From Candidatus Odinarchaeota archaeon (GTDB taxonomy: Archaea; Asgardarchaeota; Baldrarchaeia; Baldrarchaeales; DXJG01): DNA of 7,033 nt. Shown here piece after piece: positions 5,786-7,033 of this stretch. Below the pieces are notes generated by a model. The model ran no database searches, was not told where the DNA came from, and was given only the letters and a program-made list of their open reading frames with translations. Positions within the stretch are counted from its first letter, which is position 1; every line of letters starts with the position of its first letter. Location: contig JAGGSW010000117.1 of assembly GCA_021158895.1 (NCBI GenBank), forward strand, positions 1-7,033, given 5' to 3'. The position numbers and the translations under genes are program-made.

Positions 5786-6505
5786 TTATTCAACAGGTTT
5801 TACAACTATTCCTTTTGGTGTGATTTCAAAGGGGTGTCGCTTTAGGCTATGGGAAGTTCCCCTCATTTTTCTAACAATAAGTGATCGCCTCAACTCATCA
5901 CGCTCTTCGTCTAGATACAGAATGATTACACCTTGAGCAATAAATTCTTCGACTCCGAATCGGGATATTTGATTGGGGTTAGCGATTTCGGTAGTCATTA
6001 TGGATGTTACCTCAAGTTCCCTTAAAAGCGCCGATAATTTGAATATTGATGTACGAATTTGAAGAATATCATCAAACCTTACTCCGAGGGCGGAAATGGA
6101 ATCTAAAGCAATACGCTGAGAGCCAAGATCTTTTGCTGCTCGATAAATTTCTTTAGCTAGTTCATTTATATCAAAACCTCTTCTAAGAGCGTAGGGCTCA
6201 TTGGTAGGAATACCTGCTTTACTCGATGCGGCATCGATAATTGCGATTTTCCCGTGGTTTTCAAGATGTTTAAGATCCCAGCCAAATTGAGATACTTCCC
6301 TTCTTAATTCAGAAGGTCTTTCTTCAAGCGTTACAAATACTCCAGGTTCATCATAGAGAACCGCGCCCATATAAACAAATTGCATACTAAAAATCGTTTT
6401 TCCCGTACCTGTCCCACCGCTAACTAAAATATTTGTTCCTTTGATGAATCCTCCATTTAGTATCCCGTCTAATCCAGGTATTCCAGTTTTGACTCGTTCA
6501 GACAT
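5786..6505 (-). CDS. Single-domain KaiC/RAD55-family ATPase
   Basis: RecA-fold ATPase of the archaeal RAD55/KaiC-like group, 239 aa with one domain. It opens with VKTGIPGLDGILNGG (5-19), typical of KaiC domains, then Walker A GGTGTGKT (30-37). The paired acidic residues E61-E62 in TLEERP sit where KaiC has its catalytic glutamates. Walker B is RIALD (131-135) followed by S136, and the C-terminal block RSLIVRKMRGTSHS (207-220) is typical of archaeal KaiC-like proteins. The second KaiC domain of cyanobacterial clock proteins is absent. Such proteins are widespread in archaea, often beside regulators, and most have no proven role; signalling is an inference. The start ATG overlaps the end of the Lrp gene by eight bases and has GGAGG seven bases upstream, so the two genes are surely co-transcribed. 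Confidence 0.9.
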   Translation of the reverse strand: MSERVKTGIPGLDGILNGGFIKGTNILVSGGTGTGKTIFSMQFVYMGAVLYDEPGVFVTLEERPSELRREVSQFGWDLKHLENHGKIAIIDAASSKAGIPTNEPYALRRGFDINELAKEIYRAAKDLGSQRIALDSISALGVRFDDILQIRTSIFKLSALLRELEVTSIMTTEIANPNQISRFGVEEFIAQGVIILYLDEERDELRRSLIVRKMRGTSHSLKRHPFEITPKGIVVKPVE

Positions 6506-7007
6506 TACTATTCCTCCCTCCTACGTCTTGAAATACTATCGGGCTTAACATTTCTTCACCTTTCACGACTTTTGCAATATTCCACATTATAAGTTCTTGT
6601 ACGTCCGGATCATTTTTAAGTTTTTGAATAATATCATTAACATCATTTGGATCCTTACCAATAAGGATAAGGTAAACTACAGTTTTTTGTTCCCCCAGGG
6701 CGATAAATCTGACTCTTTCGTCGGCCTTTAACTTTTCAGCTAATTGTTCAGCCTTTTTAATACTCATATCTTCCACTATATGTCCACCGATTTTCAATCT
6801 AATTAAACCCACGTAATTATAGCCTAAACTTTGTGGAGAGAGCAAAACAGTATACCCCTTAATAACTCCGTTTTCAACGAGTTTTTTCACTCTAAAATGG
6901 ATTGTAGTATCAGGTATACTAAGTTTTTCGGCAATTTTTGTAAACGGTGTTCGAGCATTCTGCTGAAGAAGGCAAAGAATCTTCTTATCGAGGTCGTCTA
7001 GAGCCAT
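6498..7007 (-). CDS. Lrp/AsnC-family transcriptional regulator
   Basis: DNA-binding regulator of the feast/famine family, 169 aa. An N-terminal winged helix-turn-helix covers about residues 4-52 (LDDLDKKILCLLQQNAR, then IAEKLSIPDTTIHFRVKKL). A RAM-type ligand-binding and oligomerisation domain follows (about 60-150), and then a short tail. The gene is complete: an in-frame TGA at 7016-7014 lies two codons before the ATG, and GTGAT five bases upstream serves as ribosome site. Its ligand and targets are not visible. The KaiC-like gene overlaps its 3' end, so the two form a unit. It may regulate its own operon or the nearby fumarase operon, but no sequence evidence ties it to either. Its promoter lies outside the window. 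Confidence 0.92.
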   Translation of the reverse strand: MALDDLDKKILCLLQQNARTPFTKIAEKLSIPDTTIHFRVKKLVENGVIKGYTVLLSPQSLGYNYVGLIRLKIGGHIVEDMSIKKAEQLAEKLKADERVRFIALGEQKTVVYLILIGKDPNDVNDIIQKLKNDPDVQELIMWNIAKVVKGEEMLSPIVFQDVGGRNSNV

Positions 7008-7033
7008 TTCATATCACTACTCAATTTTTTTAC

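Noticed and set aside
5786..6505. KaiC-like protein as a circadian clock component
   Set aside because: It has a single ATPase domain and no KaiA or KaiB partner nearby. Archaeal RAD55-type proteins of this form are common outside any clock.
1..7033. CRISPR arrays, transposons, tRNA or other RNA genes
   Set aside because: I saw no regularly spaced repeats, transposase motifs or cloverleaf-like sequences on either strand. The only sizeable non-coding stretch is the 217-base gap already described.

Overview
The window appears to come from an AT-rich archaeal chromosome. All seven convincing genes lie on the minus strand, so transcription runs from high to low coordinates. The archaeal call rests on four things. 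There is a BRE/TATA-type promoter before the fumarase genes. Fumarase is split into separate alpha and beta subunits. A single-domain RAD55/KaiC-type ATPase sits beside an Lrp/AsnC regulator. There is also a member of the SFM1 (DUF431) SPOUT family, known from archaea and eukaryotes. The lineage cannot be fixed: a methanogen or a non-methanogenic archaeon such as a Bathyarchaeia-like organism would both fit.

Right part (about 7007 down to 5083): an Lrp/AsnC-family regulator is followed, with an 8-base overlap, by a KaiC/RAD55-like ATPase. After a 49-base gap comes an SFM1-like SPOUT methyltransferase, probably a protein or RNA methylase of the translation apparatus. A perfect 7-2-7 inverted repeat covers the methyltransferase's Shine-Dalgarno-like sequence.

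Middle (5082 to 4866): about 217 bases of very AT-rich non-coding DNA. It holds a T-tract that may end the upstream transcript, a 7-5-7 inverted repeat, and a good BRE/TATA promoter reading into the fumarase genes.

Left part (4865 down to 11): a compact four-gene operon. It encodes class I fumarase alpha and beta subunits, then a fumarate reductase/succinate dehydrogenase flavoprotein, then a fused iron-sulfur/CCG-domain subunit of the thiol:fumarate reductase (TfrB) architecture. Together they would carry malate to fumarate to succinate, or the reverse. Nothing in the window encodes a membrane anchor, which fits a cytoplasmic Tfr-like enzyme.

I see no mobile element, CRISPR array, RNA gene, toxin-antitoxin pair or clearly new system. 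The points worth a second look are the cysteine pattern of the TfrB-like subunit, the identity of its electron donor, start-codon choices set by Shine-Dalgarno positions, and the two inverted repeats.
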